NCBI GenBank assembly: GCA_017556145.1
Contig: JAFZCU010000201.1
Location: 1 to 58,800, forward strand
Reading direction: 5' to 3'
Origin: Prevotella sp.
GTDB taxonomy: Bacteria; Bacteroidota; Bacteroidia; Bacteroidales; Bacteroidaceae
Length of the DNA: 58,800 nt
Shown here: positions 1 to 8,487 of the stretch, one piece after another
Layout: every line of letters begins with the position of its first letter
Numbering within the stretch: the stretch's first letter is position 1
Notes under the pieces: model-generated
Database searches by the model: none
The model's input: only the letters and a program-made list of their open reading frames with translations
Told to the model about the DNA's origin: nothing
Position numbers and translations under genes: made by a program

Positions 1-1
1 C

Positions 2-58
2 CTGTTGGCAGCAAGTGGCGACCAGACCCCTGGAACAGGTGATGCTGAGGAGATTTAA
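2..58 (+). CDS. C-terminal tail of a small peptide gene (partial)
   Basis: The window opens inside an open frame that ends LLAASGDQTPGTGDAEEI followed by TAA at 56-58. Bacteroidota encode many short peptides of the form MKKxYxxP...LLAxSG..., and this tail has that look: a Leu-Leu-Ala segment followed by a Gly/Asp/Thr/Glu-rich end. It lies just upstream of a terminator and then a PqqD/ABC/peptidase/kinase gene set, so it may be the substrate peptide of that set. The start is outside the window, so length and identity cannot be judged. It could equally be the end of an unrelated protein. Confidence 0.4.
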   Translation: MLAASGDQTPGTGDAEEI

Positions 59-107
59 ATGAGACCTCCCTTTATTCCGCAAGGAACAAGGAGAAGTTCA
101 AAAAGAC

Positions 108-141
108 GGGGATGTGCCAATCGGCACATCCCCCCTTTTTT
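108..141 (+). terminator. rho-independent terminator
   Basis: Perfect 11-bp stem (108-118 with 123-133), 4-base loop AATC, then CC and six T at 136-141. It ends the transcript of the small peptide gene and separates it from the next promoter. Confidence 0.9.
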
Positions 142-162
142 CGTCATAAAAAGAGAGAATGC

Positions 163-193
163 TTTGCGGATTCAAAAAAAAGATGTACCTTTG
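163..193 (+). promoter_or_regulatory. Bacteroidota-type promoter for the kinase/peptidase/PqqD/ABC unit
   Basis: TTTG at 163-166 and TACCTTTG at 186-193 match the Bacteroidota -33 (TTTG) and -7 (TAnnTTTG) elements with a 19-base spacer. The start codon of the next gene is 20 bases downstream. Confidence 0.8.
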
Positions 194-213
194 CGGCAAA
201 TTATTGAATCGAA

Positions 214-1074
214 ATGAAAGAACTATATTATAAGGTGGCAGGTCATGTGTTTGCCTTGGAGACAGGCGACAACGAAAACATCGTGTTCAGTCTCAGGCAA
301 TATGAGCCGTTTGTCACCGACCCCACAGAAGATGTGCTGTTCCGTCTCAGGCTCAACGCCACCCCAATAGACACGGAAGCGTTCAACCTGGAAATGAAGC
401 AGGAAGAAGAAGGTCAGGAAATCAAGGCCGGCCACATCGGTGACAGACCTTGTTTCCAATATTTCCTTCGGGGAAAGCTGATGGCGGTGCTCGTCAGCAG
501 TGCCGACTACAGGCTTGGCGAGGTGTATTCCGCGAACAACGACGTGTTTGGTATCAACAATGCCCTCATGGTGATGTATGCCCTCAGCACAGCCAACCTG
601 CAGACGGTCTTGTTCCATGCGTCGGTGGTCAGCCACCAAGGCAAGGCCTATCTGTTCCTTGGTCCGAGCGGCACGGGCAAGAGCACCCACTCCAGTCTGT
701 GGCTGAAACATATTGAAGGTACGGCGCTGGTGAACGACGACAACCCCGTGGTGAGAATCCTCGACGACGGAAGCATCCGTGTCTACGGCTCCCCCTGGAG
801 CGGCAAGACGCCTTGTTACCGCAACGTGAGCTATCCCTTGGGCGCCATCGTCGTACTGAGCCAGGCGCCAGAGAACCGCATCCGTCGCCTCAGGCCTTTA
901 GAGGCCTATGCCGCACTGATGATCTCCATCTCAGGCAAGCGATGGGACCGTGGGATGGCAGAGGGCCTGCACCAGACTGAGAACCTGATTGTCACGCATG
1001 CGAAGATCTGGCATTTGGACTGTCTGCCCGACGAAGCAGCTGCTAAGCTATGCTGCGCAACGGTGCGTGGTTAA
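214..1074 (+). CDS. HPr kinase/PEP-carboxykinase-like ATPase
   Basis: 286 residues. A Walker A loop GPSGTGKST lies at residues 150-158, followed by a paired-Asp segment LVNDDNPVV (172-180) and YGSPWSGKTP (191-200). These are features of the HPr kinase/phosphorylase and PEP-carboxykinase-like fold. The N-terminal 140 residues are not the usual HprK N-terminal domain, so a classical role on HPr is unlikely. Related stand-alone kinases sit in RiPP clusters, for example lasso peptide tailoring kinases that phosphorylate the peptide (known from the family). It is the first gene after a clear promoter, and the next three genes are close behind or overlapping. I infer peptide phosphorylation or another ATP-dependent step in the same pathway. 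The fold is secure; the substrate is not. Confidence 0.75.
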   Translation: MKELYYKVAGHVFALETGDNENIVFSLRQYEPFVTDPTEDVLFRLRLNATPIDTEAFNLEMKQEEEGQEIKAGHIGDRPCFQYFLRGKLMAVLVSSADYRLGEVYSANNDVFGINNALMVMYALSTANLQTVLFHASVVSHQGKAYLFLGPSGTGKSTHSSLWLKHIEGTALVNDDNPVVRILDDGSIRVYGSPWSGKTPCYRNVSYPLGAIVVLSQAPENRIRRLRPLEAYAALMISISGKRWDRGMAEGLHQTENLIVTHAKIWHLDCLPDEAAAKLCCATVRG

Positions 1075-1076
1075 CA

Positions 1077-1100
1077 GTTATTGGTTATTGGTTATTGGTT
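1077..1100 (+). repeat. GTTATTG x3 tandem microrepeat
   Basis: Three exact 7-base copies of GTTATTG plus GTT fill the gap between the kinase stop codon and the next start. A change in copy number would alter only the spacing between two genes. Confidence 0.85.
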
Positions 1101-1104
1101 AAAG

Positions 1105-1578
1105 ATGAAGACGATTATGAAGACGGTCTACGCTGACATTCTCATCAAGGAGACCATTGCCATGCTGCAGGAAGGGCGTCGGGTGGTGCTGCCCGTGAAA
1201 GGCACCAGCATGCATCCGTTCATCATCAGCGGCAAGGACAGCGTGGAACTGATCAGTCCCTCAGCACCGCTGAAGGAATACGATGTGGTGTGGGCCTGGG
1301 TGGAGGGTTCCCGCTATGTCATCCACCGCATTATCGGCATCGATGGCAATCAGCTAACCCTCATGGGCGACGGCAACAGCTATGAGGTGGAACACTGCCG
1401 GACTGACGAAGTGCTGGCCTTGGCCGAATACGTAATCGCCCCCAATGGCAAACGCCGCTACCTCTACACAAAGACCAGGCTTGGCTTCGCCCGACTGTGG
1501 CGGCGATTGTTGCCCGTGAGGCGCTGGCTGCTGGCCATCTATCGCAGAACATTTTTAAAACTGAATATAACCATATGA
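1105..1578 (+). CDS. S24/S26-family signal-peptidase-like protein
   Basis: 157 residues from the ATG at 1105; an in-frame TTG at 1081 lies inside a tandem repeat and is less likely, and a second ATG at 1117 is possible. GTSMHPFI (Ser at about residue 35) is the catalytic-serine box of type I signal peptidases and S24 peptidases. YVIHRIIGIDGNQLTLMGDGN holds the second conserved box, with His where bacterial LepB has Lys. A Ser/His pair is typical of the ER and SipW branch. There is no N-terminal transmembrane anchor, but the basic C-terminus (RLWRRLLPVRRWLLAIYRR) could lie on the membrane. Its last bases overlap the PqqD gene (ATGA), so the two are probably translationally coupled. Likely role: cleaving a leader or signal sequence of the exported peptide. 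Confidence 0.75.
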   Translation: MKTIMKTVYADILIKETIAMLQEGRRVVLPVKGTSMHPFIISGKDSVELISPSAPLKEYDVVWAWVEGSRYVIHRIIGIDGNQLTLMGDGNSYEVEHCRTDEVLALAEYVIAPNGKRRYLYTKTRLGFARLWRRLLPVRRWLLAIYRRTFLKLNITI

Positions 1579-1847
1579 AACTGAAGAAAGGATTTGTGCT
1601 GCGCGAGGTGTGCGGCGAGAATGTCATCATAGGCGAAGGCCTTGAAACGGTTAATTTCAATAAGCTCGTCAACTTGAACGAGACAGCAGCCCTGCTGTGG
1701 AAGAAAGCAACGGAGCTGGGCGATTTCACCGTTGAGGCGTTGGCCGATGCCCTGATGGAGACGTATGAGGTGAGCCGCGAGCAGGCCCTCAGCGACGTGG
1801 AGGCGCTGACCGCCCAATGGAAAGAAGTAGGGTTGGTAGAGAGGTAA
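1575..1847 (+). CDS. PqqD family protein (RiPP recognition element-like)
   Basis: 90 residues from the ATG at 1575, which overlaps the previous stop. The sequence LKKGFVLREVCGENVIIGEG, then VNFNKLVNLNETAALLWKKA, then a helical tail with EVSREQALSDVEALTAQWKEVGLV, is the PqqD winged-helix pattern. PqqD-like domains bind the leader of a precursor peptide and present it to modifying enzymes (known from the family). The gene contains no enzyme domain. Its position between a peptidase and an ABC exporter supports a role as leader-binding adaptor. The stop codon lies inside a GGTAAGA repeat that also forms the start of the next gene. Confidence 0.8.
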   Translation: MKLKKGFVLREVCGENVIIGEGLETVNFNKLVNLNETAALLWKKATELGDFTVEALADALMETYEVSREQALSDVEALTAQWKEVGLVER

Positions 1848-1860
1848 GAGGTAAGAAAGG
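1838..1860 (+). repeat. GAGGTAAGA-type simple repeat at a gene junction
   Basis: The segment is built from tandem GAGGTAAGA-like units. It supplies both the PqqD stop codon (1845-1847) and the first base of the ABC gene's GTG start. A 14-base stretch (1847-1860) recurs exactly at 11159-11172 inside the DUF6298 gene. Confidence 0.75.
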
Positions 1861-3485
1861 TGAAGTACGTCATCTGGATATGGCATAACACGTTAGGCAT
1901 CCGACGGAACATGCTGGTGCGCATCGTGGCAGGCATCGGACGGATATCGTTCGGACTGCTGATGGTATGGCTCTGCAAGCAGTTCATCGATGTGACGATA
2001 CGGACAGGTACCGATCAGGATGTCATACAGATGATCGTGCTGATCGTGGCAGTGATACTTGCCTCGATTGCCTGCCGACAGGTGTACGTCTACCTGTCTA
2101 TCAAGGCAGAAGCCGTGCAGACCACAAACATCCGGTTGCGCATCTTCAGCCACCTGATGCGCAGACAGATGTTCGACGAGAACGAACTGCACTCGGGCGA
2201 CGTGACGTCGAGGCTGGAAACGGATATCAGTACGGTAAGCAACGCCTCGACCAACAACATTCCGGAGCTCTGCGTCACCACGTTCCAGCTGTTAGGCGCC
2301 TTCCTGTTCATGCAGTCGATGGATGCCCGCTTAGCCTGGATACTCGTGGTGCTTACACCCATCTTCTTCATCGTCAGCAAGCTGGTGGCCCTGAAGATTC
2401 GTCAGATGACAAAGGACATCCGCCAGCAGGAAAGCATCATCCAGATGCTGGTGCAGGAGACGATGGAGCACAATGTGGTGCTGCGCACGATGGAGAGCGG
2501 CGACTGGGTGACGGACCGTCTCAACGACATGCAGCACAGCCTGCGGCTCAAGATCAACCGACGTGCCCGTTTCACGGTGCTTATCCGCTCGTTCATCGCC
2601 GTCAGTATCAGCTTAGGCTATATCACCGCCTTCATCTGGGGCGGTCTCCAACTCAGGGCCGGTGTCATCACCTTCGGTGTGATGACCTCGTTTCTGCAGT
2701 TGGTCAGTCAAATCCAGCAGCCCATCCTCGAGGTGATGAACATGCTGCCACAGATGCTGCAGGCCACGACGAGTATCGACCGTCTGGAGGAAATGGAGCG
2801 TCTGGAGGCTGAGGAAATTCGTCGTGAGGACCGCTGTAAGATGGATGGCAGGTTGGGTTTGGACATCCAGGATGTCACCTTCCGTTATGCCTCTGGCGAC
2901 CGCGAGATCCTCTCCCACTTCACTCATCAGTTCGCACCTGGCAGCAAGACTGCCCTCATGGGGCATACCGGCGCGGGCAAGACCACTTTGTTCCGTCTGC
3001 TGCTCGGACTCATCAAGCCCAATCAGGGCCGCATGGACCTCTTCAATACCGACGAACGCCAACCCATCAGCGAACATACCCGTTCGAACTTCGTGTTCGT
3101 GCCGCAGGGCAATTCACTCATGAGCGGCACCATCCGTTACAACCTCCAGTTGGCCAACCCCGATGCCACTGACGACGAGTTGCGCGAGGTGCTCCACACG
3201 GCAATGGCCGACTTCGTGCTGAAGCTGCCCGAAGGCTTAGATACCGAGTGCGGCGAACGCGGCGGGGGCCTCAGCGAAGGACAGGCACAGCGCATTGCCA
3301 TTGCCCGAGGGCTGCTCAGGCCAGGCAACATCATGCTACTGGATGAAATCAGCGCCTCGCTCGACGAGGAGACGGAGCACGAGCTCTACAAACGGCTGTT
3401 TGCCGCCTATCCGCAGAAGACCATGATCTTCATCACCCACCGTCCTACGGTCTGCGAACTCTGCAATGAGGTGATCAGGCTCTGA
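1860..3485 (+). CDS. ABC transporter, fused membrane and ATPase domains
   Basis: 541 residues from a GTG start at 1860; no nearby ATG gives the full membrane domain. Residues 15-300 form an ABC exporter membrane domain with hydrophobic segments near 22-40, 57-75, 140-180 and 240-265. The ATPase domain has Walker A GHTGAGKTT (368-376), signature LSEGQ (471-475), Walker B IMLLDE (491-496) and switch His (527). There is no N-terminal C39 peptidase domain, consistent with cleavage by the separate S24/S26-like protein. By architecture it is a homodimeric exporter, most likely of a peptide, given its PqqD and kinase-like neighbours. It is the last gene of the unit. Confidence 0.85.
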   Translation: MKYVIWIWHNTLGIRRNMLVRIVAGIGRISFGLLMVWLCKQFIDVTIRTGTDQDVIQMIVLIVAVILASIACRQVYVYLSIKAEAVQTTNIRLRIFSHLMRRQMFDENELHSGDVTSRLETDISTVSNASTNNIPELCVTTFQLLGAFLFMQSMDARLAWILVVLTPIFFIVSKLVALKIRQMTKDIRQQESIIQMLVQETMEHNVVLRTMESGDWVTDRLNDMQHSLRLKINRRARFTVLIRSFIAVSISLGYITAFIWGGLQLRAGVITFGVMTSFLQLVSQIQQPILEVMNMLPQMLQATTSIDRLEEMERLEAEEIRREDRCKMDGRLGLDIQDVTFRYASGDREILSHFTHQFAPGSKTALMGHTGAGKTTLFRLLLGLIKPNQGRMDLFNTDERQPISEHTRSNFVFVPQGNSLMSGTIRYNLQLANPDATDDELREVLHTAMADFVLKLPEGLDTECGERGGGLSEGQAQRIAIARGLLRPGNIMLLDEISASLDEETEHELYKRLFAAYPQKTMIFITHRPTVCELCNEVIRL

Positions 3486-3507
3486 AGCGGACCACAGAAG
3501 AAAGATG

Positions 3508-3534
3508 CCCTCGGTATGATTACAATACCGGGGG
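3508..3534 (+). terminator. Hairpin after the ABC gene, possible weak terminator
   Basis: A 10-bp stem (3508-3517 with 3525-3534, one G-T pair) around the loop GATTACA lies 22 bases after the ABC stop. There is no T-run, so intrinsic termination is uncertain; it may be an attenuator or 3' end stabilizer. Confidence 0.4.
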
Positions 3535-3584
3535 CGCTGCGTCATTAGAATATACATGTATAACTTAAATAACTAATTTTCTGT

Positions 3585-5078
3585 ATGAACAAAAATCAAA
3601 AAACAAGGAGGAGCCGTGGGTTCGCCTGGTTGTTGGGGAGCGGTGTGCTGTTAGGTGCCGCCCTGCTGCTGACCACCTCGTGTGCCGAGGACGGCTACGA
3701 CGATGACGAGCGCTTCGACAACGGCGTGAGCGGCCAGGCCCTCAGCGCCATCAGTGCCGAGGCCATCACCATCACCCCGAGTGCCGACGGCAAGTCGCAG
3801 ACCATCACCTGGCCGGTGGTCATGGGAGCCGGCGGTTACCAGTTCTCTTTCTACGACGCTGCCAACATGGGCGAGCCCATCGTGAAGGACAGTCTGGTAG
3901 ACGGCTGCAGTGTGACCGTGAAGCGTGAGGAGGACATGAACTATGCCCTGGAACTGAAGGTCATGGGCAGCGCCAAGTCGAACACCTCGGATGCCAGCGA
4001 GGCCACACAAGTGCTCTTCTCGACCTTTACCGCGACCTACAAGACCATTCCTGCAGGTGCCGACTTGAACGAATGGTTTGCCGCCAACCCCATACCCGAT
4101 GACTCCATCGGCACGAACCTGAACTACGACTTAGAGGCTGGCGGACAGTATACCGTCAGCGGCTTACTGGAGTTCGACGCCCATTGGGTGACCCTGCGCA
4201 GCAACAGCAAGTCGAACCCCGCCACCATCACCTATACCGACGCCACATCGTGCATCAATTTCGCGGCACCATTCAACGCGAAATACCTGAACTTCGACTG
4301 TCAGGGCATGGCCAACAACCTCGGGGCATTCGGATTCACGAAGGCACCCTCCGAGCTGGTCGTACGCGACGATGACACCGGTTTTGTGATCATTGCGAAG
4401 CCTGTCACCATCGTGAACTGCCACTTCAAGAATGTGAACGGCTACTTCTTCTGGGATGGCCGTAAGGGACAGAAAATAGCTGCCACCACCTTCCTCATTG
4501 ACAACTGCGTGGTTGAGCTCACGCCCCCTTCCTTCGTGAAGGCCGGTGTCATCTGGACCAACAACGGGGGGCATATCAACGACTTTACCATCAGTAACTC
4601 CACGTTCTATAACCTGACAGAAGCCGGCGACATCTACTACTTCTATCAGGCCGGCATGTATCGCGCCAAGGATATCAACATGACCTCGAACAGCGTGACC
4701 TATAAGAACAGCACCTTCTACCGCATCGGTTATCTGAACAACGAGGGTGAGTGGGGCAACTACAACGGCATGAACGGCAAGGCCGACTCCTACTGGACGA
4801 TGACCGACTGCATCTTCTACAGCTGCAGCTCGAAGGGCGGTGTGCCCCGTCGTTTCCTGCACGGTAAGACCTATTCTGCCACAAGCGGAAACGTGACCTT
4901 TGCCAACAACACCTATATGCAGGCTGACGGCAGCTTCGACTCCGTAGGCAGCTATGACACATCGGGAACGCAGATTGAGGAAGACCCGCAGTTTGCCAAT
5001 CCTGCTGCCGGCGACTTCCACATCAGCGGTGCGACGCAGGTGGCAAGAAGGACAGGCGATCCGAGGTGGCTGCCGTAG
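3585..5078 (+). CDS. Surface lipoprotein with DUF4957/DUF5123-like beta-helix
   Basis: 497 residues. An N-terminal hydrophobic segment ends in the lipobox LLTTSC (Cys33), followed by an acidic AEDGYDDDE stretch of the kind that directs lipoproteins to the outer surface in Bacteroidota. Residues about 55-145 look like a fibronectin type III-like domain. Residues about 155-490 are a right-handed beta-helix with repeated N/S/T-rich turns (LNFDCQGM, VTIVNCHFKNVNGYFFWDGR, FTISNSTFYNL, VTYKNSTFYRIGY, WTMTDCIFYSCSS), as in the DUF4957/DUF5123 proteins of pectin loci. It immediately precedes SusC and probably acts as a glycan-binding protein or lyase-like enzyme at the surface. I cannot tell from sequence whether it is catalytic. 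Confidence 0.7.
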   Translation: MNKNQKTRRSRGFAWLLGSGVLLGAALLLTTSCAEDGYDDDERFDNGVSGQALSAISAEAITITPSADGKSQTITWPVVMGAGGYQFSFYDAANMGEPIVKDSLVDGCSVTVKREEDMNYALELKVMGSAKSNTSDASEATQVLFSTFTATYKTIPAGADLNEWFAANPIPDDSIGTNLNYDLEAGGQYTVSGLLEFDAHWVTLRSNSKSNPATITYTDATSCINFAAPFNAKYLNFDCQGMANNLGAFGFTKAPSELVVRDDDTGFVIIAKPVTIVNCHFKNVNGYFFWDGRKGQKIAATTFLIDNCVVELTPPSFVKAGVIWTNNGGHINDFTISNSTFYNLTEAGDIYYFYQAGMYRAKDINMTSNSVTYKNSTFYRIGYLNNEGEWGNYNGMNGKADSYWTMTDCIFYSCSSKGGVPRRFLHGKTYSATSGNVTFANNTYMQADGSFDSVGSYDTSGTQIEEDPQFANPAAGDFHISGATQVARRTGDPRWLP

Positions 5079-5080
5079 AT

Positions 5081-5127
5081 AATGGATAATTGACAATGGA
5101 TAATTGATAATTGATAATGGATAATTG
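5081..5127 (+). repeat. AT-rich ATGGATAATTGACAAT-type repeat before susC
   Basis: About five GATAATT or GACAAT units in tandem fill the gap between the lipoprotein stop and the SusC start. The same motif recurs just upstream of the SusD start at 8463-8487. Confidence 0.8.
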
Positions 5128-5128
5128 T

Positions 5129-8100
5129 ATGAGACAATATATATATATGATATGTGTGGGGCTGATGCTGATGTGTTCGGCAACGGCCGTGGCACAGAAC
5201 CAGACGGTGACGGGACAGGTGGTGGACGAGAACGGCGAGGCCGTGATCGGCGCCTCGGTCACACTGGCCAGCGACAAGTCGAAGGGAACCATCACCGACT
5301 TCGACGGCAACTACTCGCTTTCGGTTCCCAAGGGCGAGAAAATCACCATCACCTACATCGGCTACATGCCGCAGACCGTGAAGCCTGGCGGCAAGATCCA
5401 GCTGCAGGTGGACAGCCAGAGCCTCGACGAGGTGGTGGTTGTGGGTTACGGTACCCAGAAGAAGGCCCACCTGACGGGATCAGTGGCTAATGTAGAGATG
5501 GATGACATCCAGGATCTCGCCAACGGCGGTCTGGCCACCTCGCTCTCGGGCTTGGTGAACGGTCTGTCGGTAGCTGGCGGCGATGCCCGTCCCGGTGAGA
5601 ATGCCCGTCTGTCGATCCGTGACGTGAATTCCTTAGGCGAGATCGGCTCGACGGCACAGCAGCCGCTGTTCGTCATCGACGGCTATATCTATCCCAACGA
5701 CGTGAAGGTGGGCAACAGCTACCAGAACCTGGGTGCCGAGGCCTTCAACAACCTCGACCCCTCGGAGGTGGAGAGCATCTCCGTGCTGAAGGATGCTTCA
5801 GCAGCTGTCTACGGTGCCCGTGCTGCCAACGGTGTGATCCTCGTGACCACCAAGAAAGGAAAACAGGGGAAACCGAGCATCAGCTATAGTGGCTCCATCG
5901 GTTTGACCGACGAGGTGTCGCGTCCGAAGATGCTCAGTTCCTACGACTACGGCCGGCTCTACAATGCCATTACGGCTGCCGACCCCATCAACTACAGCAA
6001 TCTGAACAAGACGACTGCCCTGTTCCAGGCTGACGAGCTGGAGGCCATGAAGGCCCTGAACTACGACTTGCTCGACAAATACTGGAAGACCGGCTATACG
6101 ACGCGCCATGCTGTGAATGTGAGCGGTGCCACTGACCGTGTGAGCTACTTCGGAGGTATCACCTACTTCAAGCAGGACGGTAACTTAGGCAAGCTCGACT
6201 ACGACCGTTGGAACTACCGTGTGGGCATCGACGTGAAGATCAGCGACAACCTGACCGCCAACCTGACCGTGAGCGGTGACTACGGCAAGAAGAACAAACC
6301 CATGCTGAAGGTGGGCGGTACCAATGAGGAGAAGGACTACAACCTGATGCTCACCCGTCCACGCTACATCCCTGAGCAGGTAGGCGACTACTATATCCCC
6401 GCGTATGGTGTCAGCAACGGAGCCCGTGTGCAGAACCAGAACTACTCGTTCATCGTGCTGCAGAACAACGGTGATGAGAACAACACCATGACATCGAACA
6501 CCAGCATCAACGGTAGCCTGAGCTACGACTTCGGCTGGAGCAAGATCCTGAAGGGCCTGAAACTGCGCTTCAACTACTCGAAGAGCATCAACACCAGCAA
6601 GAACAACCAGTACGGATCGAGCTATACACTCTACCAGATGACGCGTCGCTACGGCAGTGGCAGTCACCTGTACACACCTACAAGCGGCGATGACAGTTCG
6701 TTCAACTATCTGGATCCCTCGAACTTCAACGCCCTCATCCTGAATAACGGCGATATCCTGAGCCGTCAGGAGATCCGCACCGACAACTACCAGATGAACT
6801 TCACGGCACAGTATCAGCGTGACTTCGGCAAGCACCATGTCAGCGCCCTCTTCTCGATTGAGAAGTCGGAAGCAGAGAGCGAACCCGTGCTCGGCAGCAA
6901 GACCAAGCCCTACGAATTCACCACCAAGCAGTACAACTCCGTGAAGGACGGCAGTGAGGAAGATGCCCAGTTCACCCGTTCGGAAAGCGGTACACTCTCC
7001 TACATCGGCCGTCTGAACTATGCCTACGGCGACCGTTACCTGTTTGAGTTTCTGCTCCGTTCGGACGCCTCCACCAAGTTCGCCCATAAGAACTACTGGG
7101 GCACCTTCCCAGCCCTCTCGGCCGGTTGGGTGCTCAGCGAGGAGCCCTGGTTCCAGAAATCAAAGTCGCTCTCATGGATCGACTTCCTGAAAGTCCGTGC
7201 CAGCTGGGGTCTCACCGGTCGTGACAACCTCACTCCCTGGCAGTGGATGCAGATCTACGCCCAGGATGCCAACCGCGGTGTCGTCTTCGGGGAAAACAGC
7301 GACTCGGGCAGTCGTATCACCATCAACAAGAACAACTCAGCTGTCAATGAGGATGTGCACTGGGACAAGTCGTACAAGACCAACTTCGGTCTCGACCTGC
7401 AGGTACTGAACAAGCGCCTCGCCATCAACTTCGACTACTACTTCGAGAAGAACCGTGAGATGCTGATGAACATCGTGAAGACCGTTCCCGGCACCGTCGG
7501 TACACAGTCGGCCTCGACCAACGTGGGCGAGATGAACAGCTGGGGCTGGGAGTTGAGCCTGACCTGGCGCGACAAGATCGGCAAGGATTTCAAGTACCGC
7601 ATCGGTCTGAGCACGGGCTATAGCGACAACGAAGTGCTCAACATGGACTTCGCCACACAGTATATCTACCGCTCTATCCAAAAGGGCGACCGTACGGACA
7701 TCGGTCTGTGGGGCATGCAGTGTATCGGCATGTTCCGCTCGTTCCAGGATATCGAGGAGTACTTCGAGAAGTACCACATCACCTCGTATATGGGTATGAC
7801 CAAGGACAAGGTGCGTCCGGGTATGCTGATCTATAAAGATGTACGCGGCGCGTATAACGCTGAAACGGGCACGTATGCAGGACCCGACGGTATCGTAGAC
7901 CGCGACAACGACCAAGTCTGTCTGTCGAACCGTTCCAACCCCTACGGCTTCACCATCAATGCGCATGCCGACTGGAAGGGCCTTGCCCTCACGGCACAGT
8001 TCGGGGCTTCGTGGGGAGGCTACACCACCCTGCCAGCAGCCGCCATCAGCGTACCTTCGACGTCGAACCTCGAGTTCTACAACCTGCCCTCATTCTGGAA

Positions 8101-8461
8101 AGTGGAGGACATGTATGTCTATCAGGACATCTATGACGGCAGCGGCAATCTCCTTGTGAAACAGAATCGTGAGGCCCAGTATCCCAACCTCGCCTACCAA
8201 AGCGTGAATGCCGTGGGTTCCAGTTTCTGGCGCATCAGTTCAGCCAGTGTCCGCCTGAGCCGCGTGACACTGGCCTACACCTTCCCCAACAAGTGGTTTG
8301 AGAAGATTGGCGTGAAGAATGTCAGAATCAATATCACGGGGCAGAACCTCATCAACTTCTACAACCCCTATCCCGACAGTTTCACCAACCCGATGGCAGG
8401 CACGTATGGCAACTATCCTAACCTGCGCCGCTGGGATGTGGGCATCAACTTGAGCTTTTAA
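5129..8461 (+). CDS. susC: SusC-like TonB-dependent outer membrane transporter
   Basis: 1110 residues from the ATG at 5129. Earlier TTG (5111) and ATG (5117) codons lie inside a repeat. The signal peptide runs MRQYIYMICVGLMLMCSATAVAQ. A carboxypeptidase-regulatory-like domain follows (residues about 27-105: TVTGQVVDENGEAVIGASV, GTITDFDGNYSLSV), then the TonB-box region DEVVVVGYGTQKK, the plug domain (RDVNSLGEIGSTAQQPLFVIDGY, DASAAVYGARAANGVILVTTKKG) and a 22-strand barrel ending in GINLSF. It imports oligosaccharides across the outer membrane with SusD as lid, powered by TonB/ExbBD. SusD follows 26 bases downstream. The family is certain; the glycan is not determined by this protein alone. 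Confidence 0.95.
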   Translation: MRQYIYMICVGLMLMCSATAVAQNQTVTGQVVDENGEAVIGASVTLASDKSKGTITDFDGNYSLSVPKGEKITITYIGYMPQTVKPGGKIQLQVDSQSLDEVVVVGYGTQKKAHLTGSVANVEMDDIQDLANGGLATSLSGLVNGLSVAGGDARPGENARLSIRDVNSLGEIGSTAQQPLFVIDGYIYPNDVKVGNSYQNLGAEAFNNLDPSEVESISVLKDASAAVYGARAANGVILVTTKKGKQGKPSISYSGSIGLTDEVSRPKMLSSYDYGRLYNAITAADPINYSNLNKTTALFQADELEAMKALNYDLLDKYWKTGYTTRHAVNVSGATDRVSYFGGITYFKQDGNLGKLDYDRWNYRVGIDVKISDNLTANLTVSGDYGKKNKPMLKVGGTNEEKDYNLMLTRPRYIPEQVGDYYIPAYGVSNGARVQNQNYSFIVLQNNGDENNTMTSNTSINGSLSYDFGWSKILKGLKLRFNYSKSINTSKNNQYGSSYTLYQMTRRYGSGSHLYTPTSGDDSSFNYLDPSNFNALILNNGDILSRQEIRTDNYQMNFTAQYQRDFGKHHVSALFSIEKSEAESEPVLGSKTKPYEFTTKQYNSVKDGSEEDAQFTRSESGTLSYIGRLNYAYGDRYLFEFLLRSDASTKFAHKNYWGTFPALSAGWVLSEEPWFQKSKSLSWIDFLKVRASWGLTGRDNLTPWQWMQIYAQDANRGVVFGENSDSGSRITINKNNSAVNEDVHWDKSYKTNFGLDLQVLNKRLAINFDYYFEKNREMLMNIVKTVPGTVGTQSASTNVGEMNSWGWELSLTWRDKIGKDFKYRIGLSTGYSDNEVLNMDFATQYIYRSIQKGDRTDIGLWGMQCIGMFRSFQDIEEYFEKYHITSYMGMTKDKVRPGMLIYKDVRGAYNAETGTYAGPDGIVDRDNDQVCLSNRSNPYGFTINAHADWKGLALTAQFGASWGGYTTLPAAAISVPSTSNLEFYNLPSFWKVEDMYVYQDIYDGSGNLLVKQNREAQYPNLAYQSVNAVGSSFWRISSASVRLSRVTLAYTFPNKWFEKIGVKNVRINITGQNLINFYNPYPDSFTNPMAGTYGNYPNLRRWDVGINLSF

Positions 8462-8462
8462 T

Positions 8463-8487
8463 AATGGATAATTGACAATTGATAATT
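8463..8487 (+). repeat. AT-rich ATGGATAATTGACAAT-type repeat before susD
   Basis: This is the same ATGGATAATTGACAATT motif as before susC, placed between the susC stop and the susD ATG. Confidence 0.8.

Noticed and set aside
5186-5210. GTGGCACAGAACCAGAC in the susC signal peptide resembles the palindromic element
   Set aside because: The left arm does not pair with the right arm, and VAQ at a signal peptidase site is natural in Bacteroidota, so the likeness is probably chance or protein-level.
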